DNA of 20,650 nt from CAVLCC01 sp963624975 (GCA_963624975.1 CAVFRF010000080.1:1-20650); one strand, 5' to 3'; positions 7,631-15,193 are shown, counted from the first letter of the stretch. A program made the numbers and translations. Notes: generated by a model not told the origin, from the letters alone.

Positions 7631-7914
7631 TTACGACAACCGCAAATTTGCAGATTTGCGTTGCAGAATTGCGGATGTCGCAGATTTTGAGTGATTTTGA
7701 GACAGCTCAAAATCGCTATGAGAGCAAATTCACCCCTAGCTATGGCTTAAAACGAGGAGATAATGGACAAAATCATCAATATTGTTCATTATCTTCTGAC
7801 ATGAGAGAACGATAGCCCCTTCAGTGAACAGCACTATTTGCGACAACCGCAAATCTGCAACACGAAAAGCCCAAATCTTCTCTTAAAAATTGCGACAGAC
7901 GTAAATTTGCAGCA
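7631..7914. repeat. Structured intergenic repeat element, copy A
   Basis: A non-coding 284-bp unit whose sub-motifs recur in the same order and orientation in copy B (15194-15467). In order: (1) 7631-7654, a 24-mer containing CCGCAAATTTGCAGA, 21/24 identical to copy B and forming a stem with 7662-7674; (2) a perfect 9-bp stem GATTTTGAG/CTCAAAATC at 7693-7701 and 7706-7714, loop ACAG; (3) a 13-bp stem at 7758-7770 and 7782-7794; (4) 7837-7867, TTTGCGACAACCGCAAATC and onward, 24/31 identical to B; (5) 7890-7914, TTGCGACAGACGTAAATTT and onward, 23/25 identical to B. The first and last motifs are near-direct repeats of one another. There is no open frame. It may be a MITE-like element or a structured RNA; the boundaries are my estimate. 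Confidence 0.85.
7758..7794. repeat. 13-bp conserved hairpin inside element copy A
   Basis: AGATAATGGACAA (7758-7770) and TTGTTCATTATCT (7782-7794) form a 13-bp stem with one G-T (G-U in RNA) pair around an 11-nt loop. The identical arms recur at 15301-15337 around a different 11-nt loop. Confidence 0.9.
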
Positions 7915-7997
7915 GGGGGCGAAATTGGCGGCCTTATGTTGAAGCTATGCCGATATGCGCCAATGCGGCTTTGACCTTTTATATATACCGCGCTATT

Positions 7998-8006
7998 TGG
8001 TATAGT
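7998..8006 (+). promoter_or_regulatory. Extended -10 promoter upstream of pyrH
   Basis: TGGTATAGT is an extended -10 element (TGn plus TATAGT) 90 bp upstream of the pyrH start. TTGACC at 7971-7976 is too far away (24 bp) to serve as a normal -35, so recognition would rely on the extended -10. The rest of 7915-8095 holds a short A-run and a small AGGCG/CGCCT hairpin near 8056-8068. Of the whole gap 7591-8095, the remainder is the repeat element described separately. Confidence 0.45.
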
Positions 8007-8095
8007 CTCTTGCGGCGCAAAAAAAGTTTGCCGGGTGCAATATCGGCCGCAGGCAGGCGCTGCGCCTCACAATCACACGACGCAAAGGAGTTAAA

Positions 8096-8809
8096 GTGAG
8101 CGAGTTTATCTACGACCGTGTTCTGCTCAAGCTATCGGGAGAGGCTCTGATGGGCGATGCCGGATACGGAATCGATCCGACGATGCTCGAGGGGGTTGCC
8201 AAGCAGCTCAAGGACCTGGTCGACGGAGGACTGCAGCTCGCTATCGTGGTCGGAGGCGGCAACATCTTCAGGGGTCTCTCTGCAAGCGCCGAGGGAATGG
8301 AGCGCGCGCAGGCCGACTACATCGGAATGCTCGCCACCGTGATGAACGCGCTGGCTCTGCAGCAGGCGCTGGAGAAGCAGGGCGTTACCACCCGCGTGAT
8401 GAGCGCGATCGCCATGCAGGAAGTGTGCGAGCCCTACATCAGGCGCCGCGCCGAGCGCCACTTGGAGCAGGGTCGCGTGGTCATCTGCGCGGCAGGCACC
8501 GGCAACCCCTACTTCACCACCGACACCGCTGCGGCGCTTCGCGCATGCGAGGTTGGCGCGCAGTGCATGCTCAAGGCCACCAAGGTCGACGGCGTGTACG
8601 ACTGCGACCCCGTGACCCATCCCGAGGCCAAGAAGTTCGACCGTATCTCCTACATCGACGTGCTCACCAAGGACATCCACGTGATGGACTCCACCGCCAC
8701 CTCGCTTTGCATGGACAACGACATGCCCATGATCGTGTTCAACCTGCACGAGGAGGGCAGCATCTACCGTGCGCTCAAGGGCGAGCCGGTGGGCACGGTG
8801 GTAGAGTAG
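8096..8809 (+). CDS. pyrH: UMP kinase
   Basis: Phosphorylates UMP to UDP with ATP in pyrimidine nucleotide synthesis; a cytoplasmic hexamer of the amino-acid-kinase family. The 237-aa product has the usual length and motifs: RVLLKLSGEALMG at the N-terminus, IVVGGGNIFRG, DYIGMLATVMNALALQ, CAAGTGNPYFTTDTAAALRA, and KATKVDGVYDCDP near the nucleotide site. It starts at a GTG with AAAGGAG ending 6 nt upstream. It opens the conserved pyrH-frr-uppS-cdsA-dxr-rseP-ispG series. It is separated from rpsB-tsf, its neighbour in many genomes, by a terminator and a structured repeat element, so it must be transcribed independently. Confidence 0.97.
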   Translation: MSEFIYDRVLLKLSGEALMGDAGYGIDPTMLEGVAKQLKDLVDGGLQLAIVVGGGNIFRGLSASAEGMERAQADYIGMLATVMNALALQQALEKQGVTTRVMSAIAMQEVCEPYIRRRAERHLEQGRVVICAAGTGNPYFTTDTAAALRACEVGAQCMLKATKVDGVYDCDPVTHPEAKKFDRISYIDVLTKDIHVMDSTATSLCMDNDMPMIVFNLHEEGSIYRALKGEPVGTVVE

Positions 8810-8814
8810 CGCGA

Positions 8815-8840
8815 AATTCGCATGCGAATTCGCATATAAT
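8815..8840 (+). promoter_or_regulatory. Palindrome plus perfect -10 box between pyrH and frr
   Basis: AATTCGCATGCGAATT (8815-8830) is a perfect 16-bp palindrome beginning 5 nt after the pyrH stop codon. A consensus TATAAT at 8835-8840 follows it immediately. The palindrome covers most of the spacer where a -35 contact would lie, as an operator would. No standard -35 is evident, so a regulator may control an internal promoter for frr and the genes after it. Confidence 0.5.
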
Positions 8841-9004
8841 CTAGAAGACCGCTGGGCAAAGGGCGCAAGGCAGCAGCCCGGCATTCGCGGTGGCGCCGCG
8901 CAGCTCATGGCAGGCTTTGCGCAAGCGGCACCCGAAAGGGGAATCTGGAACGTGGGCCGTGCGGGGCAGTCCGCACGCGCTCCATCACGAAACGGGGTTT
9001 GGCG
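8841..9004 (+). other. Structured leader upstream of frr
   Basis: The ~164 nt between the TATAAT and the frr start hold several potential RNA hairpins. ACCGCTGGGC near 8849-8858 can pair with GCCCGGC, and with CGGT beyond it, near 8877-8891. CGCGG/CCGCG stem-loops around 8887-8901. CCC-GAAA-GGG at 8931-8940 has a GNRA tetraloop. CGTGCGG/CCGCACG pairs at 8958-8964 and 8971-8977. GGTGGCGCCGCG resembles the T-box core GGTGGNACCGCG with one change, but no other T-box part is recognisable. The function is unknown; it could be a 5' UTR or an attenuator. Confidence 0.4.
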
Positions 9005-9562
9005 ATGACCGAAGAGATTATTGGCAACGCGAGGCTGGCGATGGAGAAGTCCATCAAGGCTCTCCAGAACGACTACAGCACAGTGAGGACGGGGAGGGCG
9101 TCGGCCAAGAACCTCGAGCACATCAGCATCGAGTACTACGGCGTGTCGACCCCCATCACCCAGGTGGCGGCGGTCAAGACACCCGAGGCGCATCTGCTGC
9201 TCATCGAGCCTTGGGACAAGTCGCTGGTGAGCGACATCGAGAAGGCCATCATCCAGAGCGACCTGGGCATTACCCCCAACAACGACGGCGCGAGCATCAG
9301 GCTGCCCTTCCCGGCTCCCACCGAGGAGAGGCGCCGCGAGCTGGTGAAGCAGTGCTCCAAGTACGCCGAGGAAGCCAAGGTTTCGGTGCGCAACGCCCGT
9401 CGCGATGCCAACAGCAAGCTCGAGAAGGCCTGCAAGGCATCCGAGATCACCGAGGACGACGAGCGCGTGGCCAAGGGCAAGGTCCAGAAGCTCACCGACG
9501 AATTTATTGCAAAGATCGACAAGGCCTTCTCCGACAAAGAGGCCGAGGTCATGGAGATCTAG
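9005..9562 (+). CDS. frr: Ribosome recycling factor
   Basis: Splits post-termination ribosomes together with EF-G. Starting at the ATG at 9005, the protein is 185 aa, the standard family length; the upstream in-frame TTG at 8999 would add only two residues. Motifs include LAMEKSIKALQNDYSTVRTG, RASAKNLEHISIEYYG, LLIEPWDKS, IQSDLGITPNNDGASIRLPF and TEERRRELVKQCSKYAEEAK. The ACGGGGT stretch just upstream is the likely, rather weak, ribosome site. It lies 195 bp after pyrH, an unusually wide gap for this pair, and the gap carries promoter-like and structured sequence. Confidence 0.97.
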   Translation: MTEEIIGNARLAMEKSIKALQNDYSTVRTGRASAKNLEHISIEYYGVSTPITQVAAVKTPEAHLLLIEPWDKSLVSDIEKAIIQSDLGITPNNDGASIRLPFPAPTEERRRELVKQCSKYAEEAKVSVRNARRDANSKLEKACKASEITEDDERVAKGKVQKLTDEFIAKIDKAFSDKEAEVMEI

Positions 9563-9564
9563 CA

Positions 9565-10377
9565 GTGGGTATGTCGCTGCAACAGCTCCGGGAGTACCTG
9601 GGCGCGGGCGAGGACGGCGCGGCTGCCGGCGAGGCCGCCGGCGAGCGCGGGCTGAGCCTCGACGGCTACGACCCCGATCGCGTGCCCGCTCACGTGGCCA
9701 TCATCATGGACGGCAACGGCAGGTGGGCGCAGTCGCGTGGCCTGCCGCGCAGCCAGGGTCACGTGGCCGGCATCGAGGGCGTGCGCGCCGCCATTCGCAC
9801 TTGCAGCGACATCGGAGTCAAGTACCTCACCATATATGCCTTCTCCACCGAGAACTGGAACAGGCCGCAAGAAGAGGTGGAGCTTCTGATGGAGCTTTTC
9901 GCCCACACCATGGCGGCCGAGGTGGAGGGCCTGAACGACGAGCACGTGCGCGTGAGGCTCGTGGGCGATATGGACGCGCTGCCCGAGACCACGCGCGAGT
10001 CGTTCCAAGAAGCCATCGACAAGACGGCGCACAACGAGGGCATGAACCTCGTGATGGCCGTGAACTATGGCTCGCGAGCCGAAATCGCGCAGGCCGTGCG
10101 CTCGATTGCAACCGACGCTGCGGCGGGGCGCATCGACCCGGCCAGCGTGGACGAGCAGCTCATCGCCAGCCGTCTCTACACCGCCGACATCCCCGATCCC
10201 GACCTGCTCATCCGCACCAGCGGCGAGCGCAGGATATCCAACTTCCTGCTGTGGCAGATCGCCTATTCCGAAATCTACGTGACCGACATCATGTGGCCCG
10301 ACTTTGACAAGTTCGAGCTGGTGCGCGCGATCATCGACTACCAGTCGCGAGACCGAAGGTTCGGTAAGGTCAAGTGA
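9565..10377 (+). CDS. uppS: Undecaprenyl diphosphate synthase (cis-prenyltransferase)
   Basis: Condenses isopentenyl diphosphate with farnesyl diphosphate to make the C55 lipid carrier for peptidoglycan and other wall polymers. The 270-aa protein shows HVAIIMDGNGRWAQSRGLPR with the catalytic Asp of MDGNGRW, GHVAGIEGVR, TIYAFSTENWNRP, and RTSGERRISNFLLWQIAYSE near the C-terminus. The start is uncertain: GTG at 9565 has GGAG eight nt upstream, while ATG at 9571, two codons later, gives the more usual MSLQQLREYL. An N-terminal ~35-residue Ala/Glu/Gly-rich stretch precedes the fold. The stop codon overlaps the GTG start of cdsA, so the two are translationally coupled. Confidence 0.96.
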   Translation: MGMSLQQLREYLGAGEDGAAAGEAAGERGLSLDGYDPDRVPAHVAIIMDGNGRWAQSRGLPRSQGHVAGIEGVRAAIRTCSDIGVKYLTIYAFSTENWNRPQEEVELLMELFAHTMAAEVEGLNDEHVRVRLVGDMDALPETTRESFQEAIDKTAHNEGMNLVMAVNYGSRAEIAQAVRSIATDAAAGRIDPASVDEQLIASRLYTADIPDPDLLIRTSGERRISNFLLWQIAYSEIYVTDIMWPDFDKFELVRAIIDYQSRDRRFGKVK

Positions 10378-11228
10378 GTGCCGAAGTCGAAACACAGCAG
10401 GCGGTCTCGAAGCACAAGAGCCATTCGACCGGCCGCTTTCGCACGGGGTTCATCTTCAGCGGAAGCGTGCTGGCGTGCATTCTGATCTGCGATGCAACCA
10501 CCGTGATCATGGTCATGATCCTCTCCGCCCTGTGCTGTATGGAGATGTGCGCTCTGCTGCGCTCCGATGCCAAGCTCCCCAACGAGTGGATGAGCGTGGC
10601 CGCCGCGGTGCTCTACCCGCTGGCATATGTGTGGCAGGGCGTGTTCGGATTCTTCTTGCTCACCATCGCGCTTTGCATCGTGACGCTGGGCTGGTACGTG
10701 GCCTATCCGCGCGCCCGCATCACCGACGCGGCAATCACCGTCTTTAGCGCCCTCTACACGGGGCTGATGCTTTCGTCGCTCGTGATGGTGAGGCTCTCGG
10801 CCCCCGGAATCTGGGGAGGAGTGCTGGCCGCCACCGTGGTGTTCGCCGTGTGGGCCAACGACACGATGGCCTACGTGTGGGGCTCGAGACTGGGGCGGCA
10901 TAGGCTGGCCCCTAGGATTTCGCCCAAGAAGTCGTGGGAAGGCTGCGCTGCCGGACTCGTGGGTTCGGTGATGCTGTGGATGATAATGTGCTACGTGCCC
11001 GGCGTGCACCTGCCGGTGTATTCCGCGGTGATCTGCGGACTGGTGTCGGGCGTGTGCGCGGTGCTGGGCGACCTTGCGGAGTCGCGCATCAAGCGTGCGG
11101 CCGGCAAGAAGGATTCCGGCACGCTGCTGCCCGGACACGGAGGCTTCCTGGATAGGTGCGACGCGCTCATCTGCGGAAGCGCCGCTTCGGTGGTGTGCCT
11201 CATCATCTGCGGAATCGTGACGCTCTAG
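10374..11228 (+). CDS. cdsA: Phosphatidate cytidylyltransferase (CDP-diglyceride synthase)
   Basis: Integral membrane enzyme making CDP-diacylglycerol from phosphatidate and CTP, the branch point of phospholipid synthesis. The 284-aa product starts with GTG inside the uppS stop (GTGA overlap). Several hydrophobic spans are visible, for example from about residue 26, 56 and 90 onward and at the C-terminus. The full family signature is present near the end: SRIKRAAGKKDSGTLLPGHG followed by GFLDR. WANDTMAYVWGSRLGRH and SPKKSWEG are also typical. The Ser/Lys/His-rich N-terminal ~20 residues are cytoplasmic in style. Confidence 0.95.
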   Translation: MSAEVETQQAVSKHKSHSTGRFRTGFIFSGSVLACILICDATTVIMVMILSALCCMEMCALLRSDAKLPNEWMSVAAAVLYPLAYVWQGVFGFFLLTIALCIVTLGWYVAYPRARITDAAITVFSALYTGLMLSSLVMVRLSAPGIWGGVLAATVVFAVWANDTMAYVWGSRLGRHRLAPRISPKKSWEGCAAGLVGSVMLWMIMCYVPGVHLPVYSAVICGLVSGVCAVLGDLAESRIKRAAGKKDSGTLLPGHGGFLDRCDALICGSAASVVCLIICGIVTL

Positions 11229-11314
11229 CGGGCACGCAGCGACGAGCCGCGTGCCGTGGCGGGCCGCGCCGCGGAGGGCACGCAGCTGCAACATCTACTC
11301 GAAAGGCGGGCCAT

Positions 11315-12517
11315 ATGGGCGCGAACATTTCCGGCAATCCAACGATCATGAAGCCCGTGGACCTCACGGTGCTGGGCTCGACCGGCTCGATCGGTCGCCA
11401 GACGCTCGACGTGGCATCGCAGCATCGCGATGCGGTGAGGGTCGTGGCGCTTTCGGCCATGCGCTCGGTGGACCTGCTGGTGCAGCAGGCGTTGGAGTTC
11501 GGCGTGAAACACCTTGCCATCGCCGACGAATCGCAGGCCGGGCACCCGGCGTTGGCGAGCCTGCCCTCCGACGTGCATGTGGCATTCGGCAAGCAGGCGG
11601 TGGAGGAGCTTGCAGCCTGCAACCCCGACCCCGCGGCGGGCAACGTGGACACCGTGCTCAACTCGCTGGTGGGCGCTGCCGGACTGCGCGCCAGCCATGC
11701 GGCGCTGACGGCCGGGCGGCGTTTGGCGCTTGCCAACAAGGAGTCGCTGGTGGTGGGCGGCGAGCTGCTCATGCCCATGGCGGCTCCGGGTCAGCTCCTT
11801 CCGGTAGATTCCGAGCACTCGGCGATCTTCCAGTGCCTCATCGGCGAGAAGGACCGCGAGGTCTCGCGCATCTGGGTTACCGCGTCGGGCGGCCCCTTCC
11901 GCGGATTCACCCGCGACCAGCTCTCCGAGGTCACGGTGGAGCAGGCGCTGGCTCACCCCACGTGGTCGATGGGTCCCAAGATCACCATCGACTCCTCGAC
12001 CCTCATGAACAAGGGCCTCGAGGTCATCGAGGCCTACCACCTGTTCTGCTGCGACTTCGACCACATCTCGGTGGTCGTGCAGCCGCAGAGCTGCATTCAC
12101 TCGATGGTGGAGTTCTCCGACGGCTCGGTCAAGGCTCACCTCGGGCCTTCCGACATGCGCATTCCCATCCAGCTGGCGCTGAGCTACCCCGACAGATGGG
12201 CGGCTCCGTGCGAGCCGGTCGACTTCTGCAAGATGTCGGGGCTGGAGTTCTACGCGCCCGACACGCAGACGTTCGGATGCCTGGCGCTGGCCATCGCGGC
12301 AGGTCGCACGGGAGGCACCGCGCCTTGCGTGCTCAACGCCGCCAACGAGGTGGCGGTGGGCGCGTTCTTGTCGAAAGAGTGTGGATATCTGGACATCGAG
12401 CGCACGGTGGAAGCCGTGCTGCAATACCATGAGACGTGCCCTGTGGAGTCGCTCGACCAGCTGGCCGAGGTCGACTCGTGGGCAAGGGCCAAATCTCGCG
12501 AGTACCTAGGAGTCTGA
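11315..12517 (+). CDS. dxr: 1-deoxy-D-xylulose-5-phosphate reductoisomerase
   Basis: Converts DXP to 2-C-methylerythritol 4-phosphate with NADPH, the committed step of the MEP isoprenoid pathway and the target of fosmidomycin. The 400-aa protein has the NADPH motif LTVLGSTGSIGRQTLD near the N-terminus. ALANKESLVVGGELL, LLPVDSEHSAIFQCL, VTASGGPFRGF, HPTWSMGPKITIDSSTLMNK (metal and substrate site) and PQSCIHSMVEFSDGSVKAHL follow, then a C-terminal helical domain. The ATG at 11315 is chosen because GAAAGGCGGG precedes it and translation from there begins just before the Rossmann fold; the frame is open further upstream but without family sequence. Some 86 bp separate it from cdsA. Confidence 0.97.
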   Translation: MGANISGNPTIMKPVDLTVLGSTGSIGRQTLDVASQHRDAVRVVALSAMRSVDLLVQQALEFGVKHLAIADESQAGHPALASLPSDVHVAFGKQAVEELAACNPDPAAGNVDTVLNSLVGAAGLRASHAALTAGRRLALANKESLVVGGELLMPMAAPGQLLPVDSEHSAIFQCLIGEKDREVSRIWVTASGGPFRGFTRDQLSEVTVEQALAHPTWSMGPKITIDSSTLMNKGLEVIEAYHLFCCDFDHISVVVQPQSCIHSMVEFSDGSVKAHLGPSDMRIPIQLALSYPDRWAAPCEPVDFCKMSGLEFYAPDTQTFGCLALAIAAGRTGGTAPCVLNAANEVAVGAFLSKECGYLDIERTVEAVLQYHETCPVESLDQLAEVDSWARAKSREYLGV

Positions 12518-12526
12518 TATCAGCTT

Positions 12527-13828
12527 ATGGTCGACGTTCTTCTCACGGTGTTCTGGGGCGTGGTGCTCCTGTCGCTGCTGGTGGTCATCCACGAGGGCGG
12601 TCACTACTTCGCCGCCCGCGCCTTCGGGGTGAGGGTGCTGGAGTTCATGGTGGGCCTGCCGGGTCCTCGCATCGGGTTTCGGCCGCGCAAGAGCCGCACG
12701 CGTTTCGGCGTGACGGCCATTCCGCTCGGAGGCTACGCGCGCATCGCGGGCATGGACGAGCATTGCGATCAGGAGCATCTGCCCGAGGTGGCGGCCATGC
12801 TCTACAAGATGGGCAGCGTGGAGTCCGGCGACCTCGAGGCCGCTTCCGAGCAGGTGGGCTTCGACATCGAGGACTCGCTCGAGACGCTGTGCGAATGGGG
12901 CACCGTGACCAAGCGCAAGACCGGGCGCGACGGCGCGTGCGCCTACGAGACGCCAGAGATAGAGGGTCACGCGCAGGGCGACCCGCGCGAGATCGGCGAC
13001 CCCCGGGCATTCATTAGTGAAGAGCGCAGCCAGACCTACATCGCGCTGCCCTGGTGGAAGCGCCTGGTGGTGCTGGCTGCGGGTCCGGGCGCCAACCTGC
13101 TCACGGCGATCGTGGTGGTCACCCTCACGCTGAGCCTCGTGGGAGGCAGTCAGGCCACGCTCACCCTTTCCGAGGTAACCGAGCAGCAACCCGCATATGC
13201 GGCGGGCTTGCGTGCGGGCGACACCATCACCGCGGTTGGCGGCACCGAGGTGGCCACGTGGGCGGAGTTCACGTCGGCGGTGGGCGAGCTGCAAGCTGGC
13301 GACACCGTGGCGATTGGCTACACGCGCGACGGGCAGCAGAACGTGGTCGACGTGCAGGTTGCCACGTCGGAGACCACGGGCAAGCCGGTGATCGGAGTGG
13401 TCGCCGGCACCGAGCAGGTCAAGCTGGCGCCATGGGACGCGTTCGTTACCTCGCTGAGCTACATCGGGCAAGTCACCGTGGCCATCGTGCAGCTGGTCAA
13501 CCCTGCCACCACGATGCAGGTCATCGACCAGTCGTCTTCCCTCATCGGCATATCGGTGGTGGCCAAGCAGGCCGCCGACCTCGGATTCGTCAACTTCATG
13601 TGGCTTGCAGCCGTGATCTCGATTTCGCTGGGACTCATGAACCTGCTGCCGCTCATGCCGCTCGACGGCGGACATATAGTGGTGCAGACCATCCAGCGCA
13701 TCCGCGGCAAGATCCTGTCGGAGCGCGCGGTGAGCGCCTACGCGATGGCGGGCATCTTCCTGGTGATGGCGCTTTTCGTGATGGCCACCGGCAACGACAT
13801 CGGCAACTTGGCTTCGGGAGGTTTCTAG
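12527..13828 (+). CDS. rseP: Site-2 (RseP-type) intramembrane zinc metalloprotease
   Basis: Membrane-embedded protease that cuts transmembrane substrates such as anti-sigma factors or remnant signal peptides. The 433-aa protein shows VVIHEGGHYFAARAFG, with zinc ligands His22 and His26 and catalytic Glu23, in the first membrane span. A PDZ domain follows (about residues 215-290, AYAAGLRAGDTITAVGGTEV). The second metal motif NLLPLMPLDGGH is near residue 380, and a last membrane span follows. Unusual is a ~95-residue acidic, cysteine-containing insertion (about 76-172, starting at MDEHCDQEHLPEVA) between the GGYARIAG segment and PWWKRLVVLAAGPGANLL, a region that is short in E. coli RseP. AGGAG lies 14 nt before the ATG, a long spacing. 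It sits between dxr and ispG, as in many bacteria. Confidence 0.93.
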   Translation: MVDVLLTVFWGVVLLSLLVVIHEGGHYFAARAFGVRVLEFMVGLPGPRIGFRPRKSRTRFGVTAIPLGGYARIAGMDEHCDQEHLPEVAAMLYKMGSVESGDLEAASEQVGFDIEDSLETLCEWGTVTKRKTGRDGACAYETPEIEGHAQGDPREIGDPRAFISEERSQTYIALPWWKRLVVLAAGPGANLLTAIVVVTLTLSLVGGSQATLTLSEVTEQQPAYAAGLRAGDTITAVGGTEVATWAEFTSAVGELQAGDTVAIGYTRDGQQNVVDVQVATSETTGKPVIGVVAGTEQVKLAPWDAFVTSLSYIGQVTVAIVQLVNPATTMQVIDQSSSLIGISVVAKQAADLGFVNFMWLAAVISISLGLMNLLPLMPLDGGHIVVQTIQRIRGKILSERAVSAYAMAGIFLVMALFVMATGNDIGNLASGGF

Positions 13829-13829
13829 G

Positions 13830-14915
13830 ATGATGCAGCATGCGGAAACGTGCACGACGAAGATGCCGCGCGAACTCACCAACCGCGTGATGGTGGGCGA
13901 CGTGCCCGTGGGCGGAGGTGCCCCGGTGTCGGTGCAGACGATGCTCAACACACCCACGTCCGACGTGGCCGGCGCGCTCGAGCAGATTCGCCGCGTGCAG
14001 GAGCTTGGATGCGAGATCGTGCGCGTGGCGCTGCCCACCAAGGGCGACGTCGAGCCGTTCGGTCGCATTTGCGAGCAGTCGCTGCTGCCCGTGGTGGCCG
14101 ACATCCACTTCGACTACGAACTGGCCATCGCCGCGGCACGCGGCGGCGCGGCGGCGCTTCGCATCAACCCCGGCAACATCGGCGCCATCGAGCGCGTCGA
14201 CGCCGTGATCGACGCGGCTGGCGAGGCCGGCATTCCCATCCGCATCGGCGTGAACGCAGGCTCCCTCGACCAGAAGTACCGCGACATGCAGGGCATGACC
14301 CTGCCGCAAAAGCTCGCCGCCAGCGTGCAGGAGTTCGTCGAGCATTTCGAAAGCCGCGGCTTCGAGCAAGTCGTGGTGTCGGCCAAGGTACACGACGTGC
14401 CTGCTACTGTGGAGGTGTACCGCGAGCTTTCACGCAGCATTCCGCACATCCCGCTGCACATCGGCGTTACCGAGGCGGGCACCCTGCGCCAAGGCACCGT
14501 GAAGTCGGCGGTGGGGCTGGGCATGCTGCTGGCCGAGGGCATCGGCGACACGTTGAGGGTGTCGCTCACGGCCGGCATCGACGAGGAAGTGCGCGTTGGC
14601 TGGGAGATCCTGCAGGTGCTCGGCCTGCGCCGGCGCACTCCCGAACTCACGAGCTGCCCCACATGCGGACGTACCAAGGTGGATTTGATCGCTATCGCCA
14701 ACGAGGTGCAGGAACGCCTGTCGCATTTGGAGAAACCCATTCGTGTTGCCGTGATGGGCTGCGTGGTGAATGGCCCCGGCGAGGCTTCCGATGCCGACAT
14801 CGGCATGGCCGCCGGCAAGGGCAAGGGCGTGATCTTCTCGCACGGCGAAGTCCTGCGCACCGTTCCCGAAGCCGAGATAGTGGAAGCCCTCTTCGAGGAG
14901 ATCGACAAGCTGTAG
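13830..14915 (+). CDS. ispG: 4-hydroxy-3-methylbut-2-en-1-yl diphosphate synthase (GcpE)
   Basis: [4Fe-4S] enzyme that reduces methylerythritol cyclodiphosphate to HMBPP in the MEP pathway. The 361-aa protein has the TIM-barrel half with APVSVQTMLNTPTSDV, ELGCEIVRVALPT, PVVADIHFDYELA, RINPGNIG and PIRIGVNAGSL. The C-terminal half provides the cluster ligands Cys276 and Cys279 (TSCPTCGR) and Cys311, and Glu318 (MGCVVNGPGEASDADIG). The ATG at 13830 lies one base after the rseP stop; a second ATG at 13833 is equally possible, with GGAGG 8-11 nt upstream. It is the last gene of the pyrH-ispG series here; the proS gene that often follows is absent. Confidence 0.97.
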   Translation: MMQHAETCTTKMPRELTNRVMVGDVPVGGGAPVSVQTMLNTPTSDVAGALEQIRRVQELGCEIVRVALPTKGDVEPFGRICEQSLLPVVADIHFDYELAIAAARGGAAALRINPGNIGAIERVDAVIDAAGEAGIPIRIGVNAGSLDQKYRDMQGMTLPQKLAASVQEFVEHFESRGFEQVVVSAKVHDVPATVEVYRELSRSIPHIPLHIGVTEAGTLRQGTVKSAVGLGMLLAEGIGDTLRVSLTAGIDEEVRVGWEILQVLGLRRRTPELTSCPTCGRTKVDLIAIANEVQERLSHLEKPIRVAVMGCVVNGPGEASDADIGMAAGKGKGVIFSHGEVLRTVPEAEIVEALFEEIDKL

Positions 14916-14964
14916 GGGAACTGCGGATCTTTCGGGGTGCCATCGCGGGATTGAGACTCAACTC

Positions 14965-15048
14965 GGGTGCCCGGGTGGGGTATATCTGAACGGCTCAGGT
15001 TGGCCTTCGGCCAAAAGTCGCCTGTCCGACACACCCCACGTCGGCACC
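14965..15048 (+). repeat. Facing hairpin element, copy 1
   Basis: An 84-bp element 50 bp downstream of ispG, homologous to the reverse complement of 15085-15171. It can fold with outer stems GGTGCC/GGCACC and GTGGGGT/ACCCCAC, and a closing hairpin TTGGCC-TTC-GGCCAA (15000-15014). The core GGCTCAGG (14992-14999), hairpin, AAGTCGCC (15015-15022) is shared with copy 2. There is no T-run, so a plain terminator is unlikely. An 11-bp TTGAGACTCAA palindrome lies upstream at about 14951-14961. Confidence 0.75.
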
Positions 15049-15084
15049 TGGAGAGTCCTCAATAAGAACATGGCTGAGTTGCCG

Positions 15085-15171
15085 GGGGCCTGTGCGGGGC
15101 GTGCCGTAACGGCGACTTCTGGCTGTAAAGCCCAGCCTGAGCCGTTACGGTATGTCCCGTGCAGGGCATCC
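15085..15171 (-). repeat. Facing hairpin element, copy 2
   Basis: The inverted partner of copy 1, with 36 bp between them. It folds into one long interrupted stem: CCTGTGCGGG/CCCGTGCAGG (10 bp with two G-U pairs), then CCGTAACGGC/GCCGTTACGG (perfect 10 bp), then CTGGCT-GTAA-AGCCCAG with a GNRA loop. On the minus strand it reads GGCTCAGG-[stem]-AAGTCGCC like copy 1. The stem sequences differ between copies while the internal-loop residues are kept. Confidence 0.75.
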
Positions 15172-15193
15172 CAGGCGGAGCTTCTAGTGGAAA

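Noticed and set aside
7631..7914. CRISPR array suggested by repeated TTGCGACA..CGCAAAT.TGCA units
   Set aside because: The units are imperfect and irregularly spaced (gaps of about 180 and 20-25 bp), with self-complementary sequence between them and no cas genes nearby.
8889..8900. T-box riboswitch upstream of frr, based on GGTGGCGCCGCG
   Set aside because: The core has a G where T-boxes have A, no specifier stem or terminator/antiterminator pair could be drawn, and frr is not an amino-acid or aminoacyl-tRNA gene.
8931..8990. Cobalamin riboswitch suggested by AAAGGGGAATCTGG near GGGC...
   Set aside because: The B12-box and GGTG...AATCC conserved segments are absent, and the downstream gene is unrelated to cobalamin.
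8890..9564. A 5' extension of the uppS frame across frr, giving a 495-aa protein
   Set aside because: The extra sequence is the out-of-frame shadow of frr; UppS homology begins only after the GTG/ATG at 9565/9571.
12506..14104. A 532-codon minus-strand open frame opposite rseP and ispG
   Set aside because: Same high-GC antisense artefact; both plus-strand genes are canonical and the translated sequence is His/Arg-rich with no recognisable motif.
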